Shown here: in pieces, positions 8,815-17,426 of the stretch
Numbering within the stretch: the stretch's first letter is position 1
Layout: every line of letters starts with the position of its first letter
Source of the DNA: Mesorhizobium sp. PAMC28654
GTDB taxonomy: Bacteria > Pseudomonadota > Alphaproteobacteria > Rhizobiales > Rhizobiaceae
Direction: 5' to 3'
Length of the DNA: 64,000 nucleotides
Assembly: GCF_020616515.1 (NCBI RefSeq)
Contig: NZ_CP085135.1
Location: forward strand, 3,534,001-3,598,000
Notes under the pieces: model-generated
Seen by the model: the letters and a program-made list of their open reading frames with translations, nothing else
Databases searched by the model: none
What the model was told of the DNA's origin: nothing
Program-made: the position numbers and the translations under genes

Positions 8815-8845
8815 CAGCCGGCTCAAGGCGACCTTGAGCCGGCTG
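8815..8845. terminator. Perfect 14-bp hairpin after the sugar-binding-protein gene
   Basis: CAGCCGGCTCAAGG and CCTTGAGCCGGCTG pair perfectly over 14 bases around a 3-base loop, 15 bases past the stop of the binding-protein gene (- strand). No U-tract follows. It probably protects the binding-protein mRNA or reduces transcription into the ATPase gene, like the hairpin at 1318-1344. Confidence 0.65.
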
Positions 8846-8859
8846 AACTGCTAGTGGTC

Positions 8860-9822
8860 TCAGTTTCCAGCCATCGCCTTCAGATTGGCGGCATAGGCGT
8901 CGACATCATCCTTGCCGATGATCTTGGTCGGGATGATGATCAGGTTGCCGGCCGGGATGCCTGACTTGTCGCCCTTGAGATAGGCGGCCATCAGCTTCAT
9001 GCCCTGATAGGCCCATTCGAAGGGCTGCTGCACGACGGTCGAGGCAATGGTGCCTTCCTTGACGCCGCCCAGCGTGATCGGATCGTCATCGAAGCCGACG
9101 ACCGTGATCTGGCCGAGCTTGCCGGCGTCGCGCAGCGCTTCATAGATGCGCGGCGTGTTGTAGGAGTAGAAACCGACCATGCAGGTGACGTCGGGGCTGG
9201 CGACCAGCGCGTCCTCGACATTCTTCTTGGCGCGGGCCTGATCGATGTCGTCGCCGCGCACGTCGTCAAGGGTGATCTTGGTGCCAGCGAGGCCGTCCTT
9301 GAAGCCCTGGATGCGCTCCTTGGCATTGTCGGCGCCGAGCAGGCCGACGAAGCCGAGGCACTTGCCGCCATTGGGCATTGCCTTCTTGGCGATATCGGCC
9401 GCCTGCTTGCCGGCGTCGACGTTGGACGAGCCGATATAGGCGACACGCTTGGTCTGCGGGGCGTCGCTGTCGGTGGTGAACAGCGCCGTTTCAGAGGCGA
9501 TCTTGTTGAGGCCATCGGTGGAGGTCTTGGGATCGACGGCGGAAACCATGATGCCCTTGACACCGGCCGTCACCAGGTCGTCCATCAGGCGTTGCTGGAT
9601 GGCGACCGAGGACTGCTCGGGATATTTGAGCTCCAGAGTATAGCCAGGCAGTTCGGCCTGCGCCTTCTTGACACCCGCTTCGGCGGCCTTCCAGAAATCG
9701 GAAGCGCCGTTGACGACGAAGGCCAGCGTCGGCTTGTCGTCGGCGCGCGCGATTGCTGTCGCCGACAGGCCGAGCAGCAGGGCTGCAGCAGCGACCGACG
9801 CATTTCGAATTACAGATTTCAT
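8860..9822 (-). CDS. Ribose-type periplasmic sugar-binding protein
   Basis: 320 residues from ATG 9822, chosen because GGGAGGTTCAAC stands directly in front of it. There is a signal peptide of about 27 residues ending ATAIARA. The body has the Peripla_BP_4 features LAFVVNGASDFWKAAEAGVKKA, GIMVSAVDPKTSTDGLNKIA, a mid-chain GFVGLLGADNAKERIQGFKDGL, and a late VVGFDDDPITLGGVKEGTIASTVVQQP. It should bind a monosaccharide or polyol for the adjacent ATPase and permease. It is the first gene of the - strand operon and is divergent from the LacI-type regulator. Confidence 0.9.
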   Translation of the reverse strand: MKSVIRNASVAAAALLLGLSATAIARADDKPTLAFVVNGASDFWKAAEAGVKKAQAELPGYTLELKYPEQSSVAIQQRLMDDLVTAGVKGIMVSAVDPKTSTDGLNKIASETALFTTDSDAPQTKRVAYIGSSNVDAGKQAADIAKKAMPNGGKCLGFVGLLGADNAKERIQGFKDGLAGTKITLDDVRGDDIDQARAKKNVEDALVASPDVTCMVGFYSYNTPRIYEALRDAGKLGQITVVGFDDDPITLGGVKEGTIASTVVQQPFEWAYQGMKLMAAYLKGDKSGIPAGNLIIIPTKIIGKDDVDAYAANLKAMAGN

Positions 9823-10380
9823 GTTGAACCTCCCGTTTGGCATTTTCGCCCGTTTGACATTTCGCTTGAGCAGAATTCGCCGATGTGGCTTCGACCTCCT
9901 CCCCGGAAGCCTACCGTCACGACCTTGACCTTACAGACTCATGCGGCGCTCGTAAATAATCTGATTTGTCTGACATTTGATTTTTCAGGAACGACCCATG
10001 TAGGCTATTATGCGCCGGCAATAGGCTTGGTGCCTGACCATCTCGCCACATCCGGATCGACCCGAACCGGACTTGACGATTTGACATTATAGGGCTTCCG
10101 GGTATTAGTAAATAGTTATTAGCTTTTGATCGGGAGGAGCACGAAACGGACGGCTCGGCGGAACGGCGGCAGGGTCGTCGGCGCCGGGTGAAAGCTGAGT
10201 ATTTGATTAGAAATTGTAACATCTGCACGGCTGGAATCCCTCCATTCCGGCTCGAAATTCCGGCTACTAAAGGTGATAATATCTATTATCATACCTCGCC
10301 GATCTATAAGCAACTTGTGTCGGGCGGCCTTGCGGTACTGACGCATGCTGTCTAGACACCGGGACTGGATGGGGAGTGGC
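9823..10380. promoter_or_regulatory. Divergent control region between binding protein and LacI regulator
   Basis: This 558-base gap is AT-richer than its surroundings and contains no convincing gene. It should hold the promoters of the - strand sugar operon and of the regulator. Visible elements are TAGGCTATT...AATAGGC at about 10012-10028 and a strong palindrome at 10274-10291 listed separately. The short ORFs that cross it lack ribosome sites. Confidence 0.55.
10274..10291. promoter_or_regulatory. Candidate LacI-family operator
   Basis: TGATAATATCTATTATCA has perfect 8-base arms (TGATAATA/TATTATCA) around TC, extended outward by GG...CC with one break. It lies 90 bases before the regulator's ATG. 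LacI-family proteins bind such symmetric 16-20-base sites, so autoregulation or control of the divergent operon is likely, but the binding protein is inferred. Confidence 0.5.
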
Positions 10381-11505
10381 ATGAGCGAACCGGCGGATCC
10401 GAGCGATCCCGAGACATCGAGGCGCCGCAAGATGCCGGCAAAGCCCAAGGGTCGGGTCACCATGACCGACATTGCCAGGGCCGCCGGCTGCTCGCAGGCG
10501 ACGGTGTCGTTCGTCCTCAACAACACGCCAGGCATCAGGCTGTCGCAGCAGACCCGTGAACGGGTGATCGAGGCCGCGCGGGGTCTAGGCTATACCGCAC
10601 CGGCCTTCGCCGCGCTTCATCAACCCATTCCCGCATTCGACGGGCTGGATGGGGTGATCGGCTTCGCCGTCGACCAGCTGGCGACCAGCCCTGAAGCCGT
10701 CGTTGCCATAGAAGGGGCGCGGCAGGCCTCATGGAATGCCGGCAATGTGCTGCTGGTGGCGCAGACGCTGGGCGATTCCGTCATGGAGCCGCGCGCGATA
10801 CAGGCGCTGACCAAGCGGGGCATTTCGGCGCTGATCTACATGACCATCTTCACCCGCGAGATATCAGCGCCCGACTATCTCTACGGCCTCGACATTCCAG
10901 TCATCCTGCTAAATTGCTACACCGCCGACTATGCCTTCCCCGCCGTGGTGCCCAGCGAAATCGCCGGCGGCCAGAGCTCGACCCGCTACCTGATCAACCA
11001 CGGCCACCGCCGCATCGCCACCATCACCGGCGAACCCTGGATGCAGGCCGCGCAGGACCGGCTCAAGGGCTATCGCCGCGCGCTGGCGACCGCCGATATT
11101 CCCTTCGATCCGGAACTGGTGGTCGAAGGCGACTGGTCGGCCAGTGCCGGCTATGCCGCGACCGTCAAGCTGCTGGCGCTCAAGGACCGGCCAACCGCGA
11201 TCTTCTGCCAGAACGATCGCACCGCGATCGGCTGCTACGAGGCTCTGAAGGAAGCCGGCCTGCACATTCCGCAAGACATTTCCGTCATCGGCTATGACGA
11301 CGAGGAAATCGCCCGTCATCTGTTCCCGCCGCTGACAACGTCGATCCTGCCGCATATGGCGATGGGACAATGGGCCATCGAGCAGTTGGAAGTCCCGGCA
11401 CCGCCCGGACGGGGCCGCTATCCGATCACCAAGCTCGAATGCCCGCTGGTCGAGCGGGAGTCGGTGAGCGCGGTGGCCGGCGCACCGGCAAGCTCACATA
11501 TCTGA
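10381..11505 (+). CDS. LacI-family transcriptional regulator
   Basis: 374 residues from ATG 10381 (GGGGAG site before it). The N-terminal helix-turn-helix VTMTDIARAAGCSQATVSFVLN is typical LacI, followed by the hinge and a periplasmic-binding-like sensor domain (VVPSEIAGGQSSTRYLINHGHRRIATITGEP, later AIFCQNDRTAIGCYEALKEAGLHIPQDISVIGYDDEEIA). It should repress the divergent sugar operon until the imported sugar or a metabolite binds. An unusual 25-residue charged leader precedes the HTH. The next gene is convergent, so it is probably transcribed alone. Confidence 0.92.
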   Translation: MSEPADPSDPETSRRRKMPAKPKGRVTMTDIARAAGCSQATVSFVLNNTPGIRLSQQTRERVIEAARGLGYTAPAFAALHQPIPAFDGLDGVIGFAVDQLATSPEAVVAIEGARQASWNAGNVLLVAQTLGDSVMEPRAIQALTKRGISALIYMTIFTREISAPDYLYGLDIPVILLNCYTADYAFPAVVPSEIAGGQSSTRYLINHGHRRIATITGEPWMQAAQDRLKGYRRALATADIPFDPELVVEGDWSASAGYAATVKLLALKDRPTAIFCQNDRTAIGCYEALKEAGLHIPQDISVIGYDDEEIARHLFPPLTTSILPHMAMGQWAIEQLEVPAPPGRGRYPITKLECPLVERESVSAVAGAPASSHI

Positions 11506-11548
11506 CAACCGCCTGTTCCACTGCCGGGCGATAGGCCCGGCCTCGAAT

Positions 11549-12436
11549 TCATCGGTCGTTGCTTTCAAAAGCGCCGATTCCCTGGGCGACGAGGTTCGTT
11601 GCCATGACCAGCGAGATGATGGCTCCGGAATTGAAGACGACGATCCACCATTTTCCACCGGTAAGGAAACCGTAGCCCTCGGCGATGGCCAGCCCCCAAT
11701 CCGCTGATGGGGGCTGGATGCCAAGGCCGAGAAAGCTCAACGTGGCGATCGAGAAGAACGCATATCCCAGCCGGGTGACGAGCTCGATCAGGATCGTCTC
11801 CCTGACGTTGGGCAGGATTTCCAGAAACATGATGCCCAATGGGGATTCGCCGGCGAGCCGGGCGGCGCTGACATATTCGCGCTCCCGCTGCTCGCGCACG
11901 GCGGCGCGAACGGTTCTTGCGACGAGCGGCGCATAGGCGATGCCGATCACCAGGATGACAGTGGCGTTGGATGGTCCCAATGCCACCAGCGTCATGGTGA
12001 CGAGCACGATAAAGGGAAGCGCCATGACCGAGTCGAGAAGCCTCGCCCCCACGGCGTCAACGAAACCGCCGAAATAGCCGAGCACAAGCCCGATCAGGCT
12101 GCCCGCCGTGACGCCCGTCAAGGTGGCGAGTGGCGCGACCACGAGGATGTCGCGCGACCCGACCACGATCCGCGATAACACATCACGGCCGAGTTGATCG
12201 GTTCCGAACCAATGCACCGCGTCGGGCGGCGTCAGCATGGCGAGGAAGTCTTCTGCATACGGATCAAAGGGAACGAAGAGATTGCCGAACAGGGCACATG
12301 CAACCCAGAACAGCAGCAGCAGTGATCCGATCACGATAGATGGCGAGAGCTTGCGGAGGGCATCGCGGACCGTGGCAACGGCCTGCACCCGGAACGCAAC
12401 GCCCTGGGGCACGGGAAATCCCACAAGCTCGATCAT
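11549..12436 (-). CDS. Peptide/opine-type ABC transporter permease (DppC-like)
   Basis: 295 residues, about six membrane segments. It has the DppC family N-terminal FGTDQLGRDVLSRIVVGSR motif and the EAA loop YVSAARLAGESPLGIMFLEILPN. It pairs with the DppB-like permease, whose stop overlaps this start by four bases. The set, with the binding protein at 13407-15047 and the fused ATPase at 17427-19253, imports a small peptide, opine or sulfur/amine compound. It is the last gene of the - strand operon. Confidence 0.92.
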   Translation of the reverse strand: MIELVGFPVPQGVAFRVQAVATVRDALRKLSPSIVIGSLLLLFWVACALFGNLFVPFDPYAEDFLAMLTPPDAVHWFGTDQLGRDVLSRIVVGSRDILVVAPLATLTGVTAGSLIGLVLGYFGGFVDAVGARLLDSVMALPFIVLVTMTLVALGPSNATVILVIGIAYAPLVARTVRAAVREQREREYVSAARLAGESPLGIMFLEILPNVRETILIELVTRLGYAFFSIATLSFLGLGIQPPSADWGLAIAEGYGFLTGGKWWIVVFNSGAIISLVMATNLVAQGIGAFESNDR

Positions 12437-13410
12437 GACGACACCCGGCGACGCTGCCTCGGATCAAGCAAGGCCTGCAGGAGATCGCCCACGGCCGCCG
12501 ACAGCACGAAAATCGCCGCCATCACCAGAACGCCCGCTTCAAGCATTGGAAAATCGCGGCCCCTGGCGGCATTCAGCACCAGATTGCCGAGCCCCTGGAT
12601 GCCGAACAGCGCCTCGATCACCACAAGGCCGCCAAGCAGATATCCGCTCTGGGTCGCCAGCACCGCGATCGTCGGCGTCAGAGCGTTGCGCAGCACGTGC
12701 CTGACAACGACCTCGCGCCGGTCGAGCCCCTTCAGGACGGCGGTCCGTGTGTAGTCGGCGGCCATCGCCTCGATCACGCCGGCTCGCGTCATGCGGGCTA
12801 TGTAGCCGGCAAGGTTCAGCACCAGGGGGAGCGCCGGCAGTATCAGGTAATAGCCGTTGGTCCAGAAGCCGGCGCCATCGGGAGCGACGCCATTGATCGG
12901 GAACCAGCTCAGCCACAGGCCGAAAACGATCAGAAGCAGCAGGCCGGACACGAAGTCCGGCACAATGGCCAAGGAGACACCCGACAGCACGATCAGGCGA
13001 TCGACGAGGCGGCCAGCATTGAGACCGGCAATCACGCCAGCACCAACCCCGAGCGGAACGAGAAGGACCAGGATGACGCCGGCAAGGGCGGAGGACTTCC
13101 GGATGCTTTCCAGGACAAACGGCGCGACAGGCGCGCGCATCGCCAGGCTATCGCCGAAATCCCCGGTGATAGCCTTGCTGAACCAGTGCCAGTACTGGAC
13201 GAGAATGGGCTGGTCCGCCCCCAGCCGCCTGTTCAGCTCGGCGACGGCCTGCGCATCCGCGAACGGGCCGAGCATGACGCGGCCGACATCGCCGGGCAGA
13301 ACCTGCCCGGCCCAGAAGACGAGGATGCTGACCAGCCACAGGGTGAGCAGCAGCGAGCCCGCGCGTGCCGTCAAATGCCGGACGACCGCCATTGAGCGGA
13401 TAGCGCTCAC
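12433..13410 (-). CDS. Peptide/opine-type ABC transporter permease (DppB-like)
   Basis: 325 residues. An N-terminal membrane segment is followed by the DppB-type RLGADQPILVQYWHW segment and FGDSLAMRAPV, then the EAA loop YTRTAVLKGLDRREVVVRHVLRNALTP. It forms the channel with the DppC-like partner. The start is GTG at 13410, overlapping the TGA of the binding-protein gene (GTGA); ATG 13392 is an alternative. The tight overlaps show a single coupled operon. Confidence 0.92.
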   Translation of the reverse strand: MSAIRSMAVVRHLTARAGSLLLTLWLVSILVFWAGQVLPGDVGRVMLGPFADAQAVAELNRRLGADQPILVQYWHWFSKAITGDFGDSLAMRAPVAPFVLESIRKSSALAGVILVLLVPLGVGAGVIAGLNAGRLVDRLIVLSGVSLAIVPDFVSGLLLLIVFGLWLSWFPINGVAPDGAGFWTNGYYLILPALPLVLNLAGYIARMTRAGVIEAMAADYTRTAVLKGLDRREVVVRHVLRNALTPTIAVLATQSGYLLGGLVVIEALFGIQGLGNLVLNAARGRDFPMLEAGVLVMAAIFVLSAAVGDLLQALLDPRQRRRVSS

Positions 13411-15047
13411 ACGAACGAAACCCTGTCGAGCAGCAGGTGCGAAATGGCGGTGAAGCGCACGCCCTCGACCTTCGAGCTGACGATGCGGCTATATTGCGAG
13501 AAGTAACTGATGATCAGCGGCGTCTCGTCGAGCAACAGGGTCTGGATCTTGCCGGCAACGAGGCGTTGCGCCTGCAGGTCGCGAGCCTTGCCGTAGTCGA
13601 GAAGCAGCGCATCATAGGCCGGGTCGTTGAAATGCGCCGCGTTCCAGGCTCCCGAACTCTTCAGCGTTGCGTTGAGGAAGATGTCGGGCGTGCCGCGATG
13701 GCCGAAATCGGTGATGCCGAGATTGGAATCCAGCCATGGCGAGCTGCCGAACGTCGCCGATCCGTAATAGGCGTCCTGCGGCAGCACGTTGAGCTTGATG
13801 TCGATGCCGGCCTTCTTGGCGAAGTTCTGGATCAGCACGGCGTAGTCGGGAATGTCATAGGCGCGCTCAGTGGTCAGCGTCACCGGGAACCCGTTGGGAA
13901 CGCCATCCTCGCCAAGCAGGCGCTTGGCCTCGGCAATGTCCTGCTTGCGCTGCGGCACCGACGTATCGGCCGAGGGGAAGATCGGCGCGAACGGGGTGTC
14001 GTTGCCGACGATGGCGCGGGCTTTCAGCAGACCCTTGACAACCGCCTCGCGGTCGATGGTGAGCGCCAGCGCGCGGCGGATGCGCTTGTCGGTGAACGGC
14101 GCCTGGTCGGTCCGCAGATGCACCTGGTCATGCGAGCTCGCCTGCACGCTGAGGAGTTTGAAATTGGGGTTGCCGTCGATCGACAATTCCAGGCGCGGCG
14201 TGCTCGGGATGACGTCGAGCTGGCCGGCCTGCAGCGCGAGCACCTGTGCCTGCTCATCGTCGAAGAACTTGATCTCGATCCGGTCGGGCAGCGCCTTGTC
14301 GCCCCAATAGTCGGTGTTGCGCACGAAGCTGGCGCCCTGCTTGGCGCGGAAGGACTCGAGCTTGAACGGGCCGGTGCCGTTGAAATTCTTCTCGAAATCA
14401 CCGGCATAGTCGGCGGGCAGGATGACCGCGTTATAGACGTCGGAGGAGACATAGAAGGGAAAGTTGCTGTTTGGACCGTCGAGATCGAAGGCGACGGTCT
14501 CGTCGTCGACGACCTTGGCGCCGCCCTTGGAGAGGATACCCTTGTAGGCCGACAGCGCCGAAGAGCCACTGGCCGGATCGACAAGCCGCTCGAAGCTCGC
14601 CACCACATCCCCGGCGGTGACGGTGCGGCCATCGTGGAATTTCACGCCCGGCCGCAGCTTGAACGTCCAGCGCTTGGCGGTCTCGTCGGCTTCCCAGGAC
14701 AGGGCAAGCTTCGGCTGCAGCCCGTCCTTCGGATCGTCGAGGATCAGATATTCGCCGACCTGGCTGATCACGCCGATGCTGGCCGGGTCGGTGACAGAGA
14801 CGGGATCGATCGCCTTGGTCGGCTGGCCGAGCCCGACGCGGACCGTGCCGCCGGCCTTTCCAGCGGCCAATGCCCGGCCTGGGAACCCCAGCCCTTGAGA
14901 CGCGGCAAAGCCGGTAAGACCGATCAACGCCGCGTATTTGAGGAGGTCGCGGCGCTTCAGATAGCCGCCGGCATATTCGTCGACGGCGACGTTCCAGATA
15001 TCTCCCGACTGAGCGCGCAAGGCGTCGATGTCGCTACGTTTGGTCAT
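13407..15047 (-). CDS. Peptide/opine-type ABC substrate-binding protein (SBP_bac_5, Tat-type leader)
   Basis: 546 residues from ATG 15047 (AGGGGT site). A KRRDLLKYAALIG twin-arginine-like leader about 30 residues in suggests export in folded form by Tat. The mature protein is a class C (DppA/OppA-like) binding protein: WTFKLRPGVKFHDGRTVTAGDVVASFERL is the family hallmark. It delivers substrate to the two permeases that follow. The 73-residue upstream extension in this frame is not used, as it lacks a ribosome site and overlaps the DUF427 gene. The neighbouring flavin monooxygenase hints that the substrate is oxidised after uptake, but it is unknown. Confidence 0.92.
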   Translation of the reverse strand: MTKRSDIDALRAQSGDIWNVAVDEYAGGYLKRRDLLKYAALIGLTGFAASQGLGFPGRALAAGKAGGTVRVGLGQPTKAIDPVSVTDPASIGVISQVGEYLILDDPKDGLQPKLALSWEADETAKRWTFKLRPGVKFHDGRTVTAGDVVASFERLVDPASGSSALSAYKGILSKGGAKVVDDETVAFDLDGPNSNFPFYVSSDVYNAVILPADYAGDFEKNFNGTGPFKLESFRAKQGASFVRNTDYWGDKALPDRIEIKFFDDEQAQVLALQAGQLDVIPSTPRLELSIDGNPNFKLLSVQASSHDQVHLRTDQAPFTDKRIRRALALTIDREAVVKGLLKARAIVGNDTPFAPIFPSADTSVPQRKQDIAEAKRLLGEDGVPNGFPVTLTTERAYDIPDYAVLIQNFAKKAGIDIKLNVLPQDAYYGSATFGSSPWLDSNLGITDFGHRGTPDIFLNATLKSSGAWNAAHFNDPAYDALLLDYGKARDLQAQRLVAGKIQTLLLDETPLIISYFSQYSRIVSSKVEGVRFTAISHLLLDRVSFV

Positions 15048-15088
15048 GTTGAACCCCTGTGAAAATGAAGGTTGAGATGAACTCGTTG

Positions 15089-15862
15089 TCAGACGGGTGA
15101 GCCGTCGAGATGGATGCGATCGACCGCCTGCGGATAGAAGGCGATCAGCCCCTTGATCTTGGGCATTTCGTCGATCGGGTCGCGGTAGCTCCAGGCAATG
15201 TCGGGCCGAATCGAACCGTCCTTCAGAAGACCCGACCAGTAGGAGGCGATGCCCTTGTAGGGACATCGCGTCGTCGAATTCGACGCCGTCAGTCGATCCA
15301 GCCGGATGTCTTCCGCTGGCAGGTAGAAGCGCGTTGGCAGATGGGTCTCGAACAGCAGCACCGGGCGGTGACTGTCGGCGATCACGTCGCCGTCAAGCCA
15401 GACCTGCACATGGCTGGAGCTTTGCAGCACGTCGATGCGCGCATAGGGGTCGCGGGCGTGGACGAAGACTTCTTCTTCCTCCTCGAACCACTGGTCGACC
15501 GACTTCCAGGTGAAGGCGATGCGGCCGGCCAGAGGCGACAGGTTTTCGTCCGGCGGCGAGACGAACGACCACGCAGCATTGGCGGCGCTGATGTCGCCGG
15601 TGTCGACATCCCAATAGGCGGTATGGCCACCGACCGGGTGCGGCTCGCGACGCGCCGAGGGTTTCAGCACCGACGGGTCGACCGAGGAGGCGGGGAAGAA
15701 ATAGATCGGCAGAAAATGGTTGGAACGCAGCACCAGCACGTTGCGGCTGTCGGCGATGGTGCGCCCACCAAATTTGACGCGGATGCGCTTGGGGCTGTGC
15801 AGGACATTGACGAGATGCGGAGCTGTCGCTTCGCGGGGCTGAAGATTTGGCGCGGCTGTCAT
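15089..15862 (-). CDS. Tandem DUF427-domain protein
   Basis: 257 residues from ATG 15862, with AGGAGAAC just before it. Two DUF427 beta-barrel repeats are visible: residues about 15-125 (RIRVKFGGRTIADSRNVLVL ... IAFTWKSVDQWFEEEEEVF) and about 135-250 (VQVWLDGDVIADSHRPVLLF ... GLIAFYPQAVDRIHLDG). Both contain the family's W/F..R..D.. ends. DUF427 has no firmly known reaction. It sits between an FMN monooxygenase gene (11 bases upstream) and a binding-protein gene, so a role in handling the imported compound or its oxidation product is likely. Confidence 0.85.
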   Translation of the reverse strand: MTAAPNLQPREATAPHLVNVLHSPKRIRVKFGGRTIADSRNVLVLRSNHFLPIYFFPASSVDPSVLKPSARREPHPVGGHTAYWDVDTGDISAANAAWSFVSPPDENLSPLAGRIAFTWKSVDQWFEEEEEVFVHARDPYARIDVLQSSSHVQVWLDGDVIADSHRPVLLFETHLPTRFYLPAEDIRLDRLTASNSTTRCPYKGIASYWSGLLKDGSIRPDIAWSYRDPIDEMPKIKGLIAFYPQAVDRIHLDGSPV

Positions 15863-15873
15863 GGCTGTTCTCC

Positions 15874-17232
15874 TCAGGATACGGCGCGCGCGTTGTCGCG
15901 CTGCTCGGCGAAGCGGTTGGCGGGGCGAGCCAACCCGAAGCGGTCGCGCAGCGTTCCCGGCGCGTATTCGGTCGGGAATACGCCGCGCCGCTGCAGCTCG
16001 GGCACCACCTGCTCGGCGAAGTTCACCCAATCCTCCGGCAGCAGCGGGAACATCAGGTTGAAGCCGTCGGCGGCACCGGAAACGAACCAGTCTTCGAGCT
16101 GGTCAGCGATCTGTTTTGGCGTACCCGCAACCGTCGGCACGGAGCCACTGTTGGCTAGCTTGCGGGCGATGTCGCGCAGGCTGAGATTCTGCCGCGACCA
16201 TTGCTTGACCCGGTTGAGCGAGGTGCGCCCACCATTGAAGGTGCTTTCGTCCGGCAGCGGCGGCAGCGGCCCGTCCGGCGGGTAGGCCGAGAGATCGATA
16301 CCGCTCCAGCTCGACAGAAGATCGATGCCGACCTGGTCGGGGAGCAGCGTCTGCAGATACTCCTGCTTTTCCCGGCCCTCGGCTTCGGAGGCCGCCACGA
16401 TCGGCAGGATGCCGGGCAGTATCTTGAAGCTCTCCGGCCGCCGGCCGTGGCGGGCCAGCCGCTCGTTGATATCCTGCCGGTATTTGATGCCGTCTTCCCT
16501 GGTGCTGAAGATGGCGAAATGCACGTCGGCCTGGGCGGTGGCAAAATTCTTGCCGTCCTCGGACGAGCCGGCCTGGACAATCAGCGGATGACCCTGCGGC
16601 GGCCGCGAGACATTGAGCGGGCCGCGCACCTTGAAGTGCTTGCCCTTGTGGTCGATCGGGTGGACCTTGTCAGGGTCGGCGAAATAGCCGCTCGCCTTGT
16701 CGATGAGGAGCGCTTCGTCCTCCCAACTGTCCCACAGCGCCTTGACGATATCGAGGAATTCGCCGGCGCGCTCGTAGCGGAAGGCATGTTCGATATTGCC
16801 GTCGCGGCCGAAATTGCGGGCTTCCTCGTCCATGGCCGAGGTGACGACGTTCCACGACGCCCTGCCCTTGCTGATATGGTCGAGCGAGGCGAACATGCGG
16901 GCGACATTGTAGGGCTCGCTGTAGGAGCTCGACGCCGTGGTGATCAGGCCGATATGCTTGGTCACGCTGGCCAGCGCCGACAGCAGCGTCAGAGGTTCGA
17001 GGCGGGCATTGGCGTAGTGAGCGACGCCGCTCTTGACTGAATCCCAGATGGCGACGTGGTCGGCGACGAAGATCGTGTCGATCCTCGCGCGTTCCGCCGC
17101 CTGCACCAGCTCGCGGTAGTAATCGAAATCGAACACTTCCCGCCCCGGCGCGCGCGGATGGCGCCATGACATGCGATGATCGCCCTGCGGGTTGAAGAAG
17201 AACGCGCTCAGGATCATATGGTCTCGAGCCAT
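15874..17232 (-). CDS. Flavin-dependent monooxygenase, NtaA/SnaA/DszA/SoxA type
   Basis: 452 residues from ATG 17232 (AAGGAAG site). It is a bacterial-luciferase-like TIM barrel of the NtaA branch: an N-terminal ILSAFFFNPQGDHRMSWRHP, DTIFVADHVAIW, the diagnostic SYSEPYNVARMFASLDHISKGRASWNVVTS, and ADGFNLMFP near the end. Members use FMNH2 from a partner reductase to cleave C-N or C-S bonds (nitrilotriacetate, dibenzothiophene sulfone, alkanesulfonates). No reductase gene is visible nearby. It begins the operon with DUF427 and ABC genes, suggesting oxidation of the imported substrate for nitrogen or sulfur supply. Confidence 0.92.
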   Translation of the reverse strand: MARDHMILSAFFFNPQGDHRMSWRHPRAPGREVFDFDYYRELVQAAERARIDTIFVADHVAIWDSVKSGVAHYANARLEPLTLLSALASVTKHIGLITTASSSYSEPYNVARMFASLDHISKGRASWNVVTSAMDEEARNFGRDGNIEHAFRYERAGEFLDIVKALWDSWEDEALLIDKASGYFADPDKVHPIDHKGKHFKVRGPLNVSRPPQGHPLIVQAGSSEDGKNFATAQADVHFAIFSTREDGIKYRQDINERLARHGRRPESFKILPGILPIVAASEAEGREKQEYLQTLLPDQVGIDLLSSWSGIDLSAYPPDGPLPPLPDESTFNGGRTSLNRVKQWSRQNLSLRDIARKLANSGSVPTVAGTPKQIADQLEDWFVSGAADGFNLMFPLLPEDWVNFAEQVVPELQRRGVFPTEYAPGTLRDRFGLARPANRFAEQRDNARAVS

Positions 17233-17426
17233 GCCGGCTTCCTTCCAATCTTGGCTGGAGACCCCGGGGCATCGACACAAGCCGCGAACCCGACAATCTC
17301 CTGATTGGCAAAAGCTAGATTGCCTTCTGGCTTAATTCGAGTAATTTTATAGAGGTAATATCGAATGAAAGCGGAAGCGATTGCCTTGGATGGCGACGCC
17401 GGAAGAAAGTGGTTTCAGGCCCAACA

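Noticed and set aside
13437..15062. A 541-residue + strand ORF opposite the peptide-type binding-protein gene
   Set aside because: The - strand frame has a leader, family motifs and a ribosome site; the + frame is its antisense shadow.
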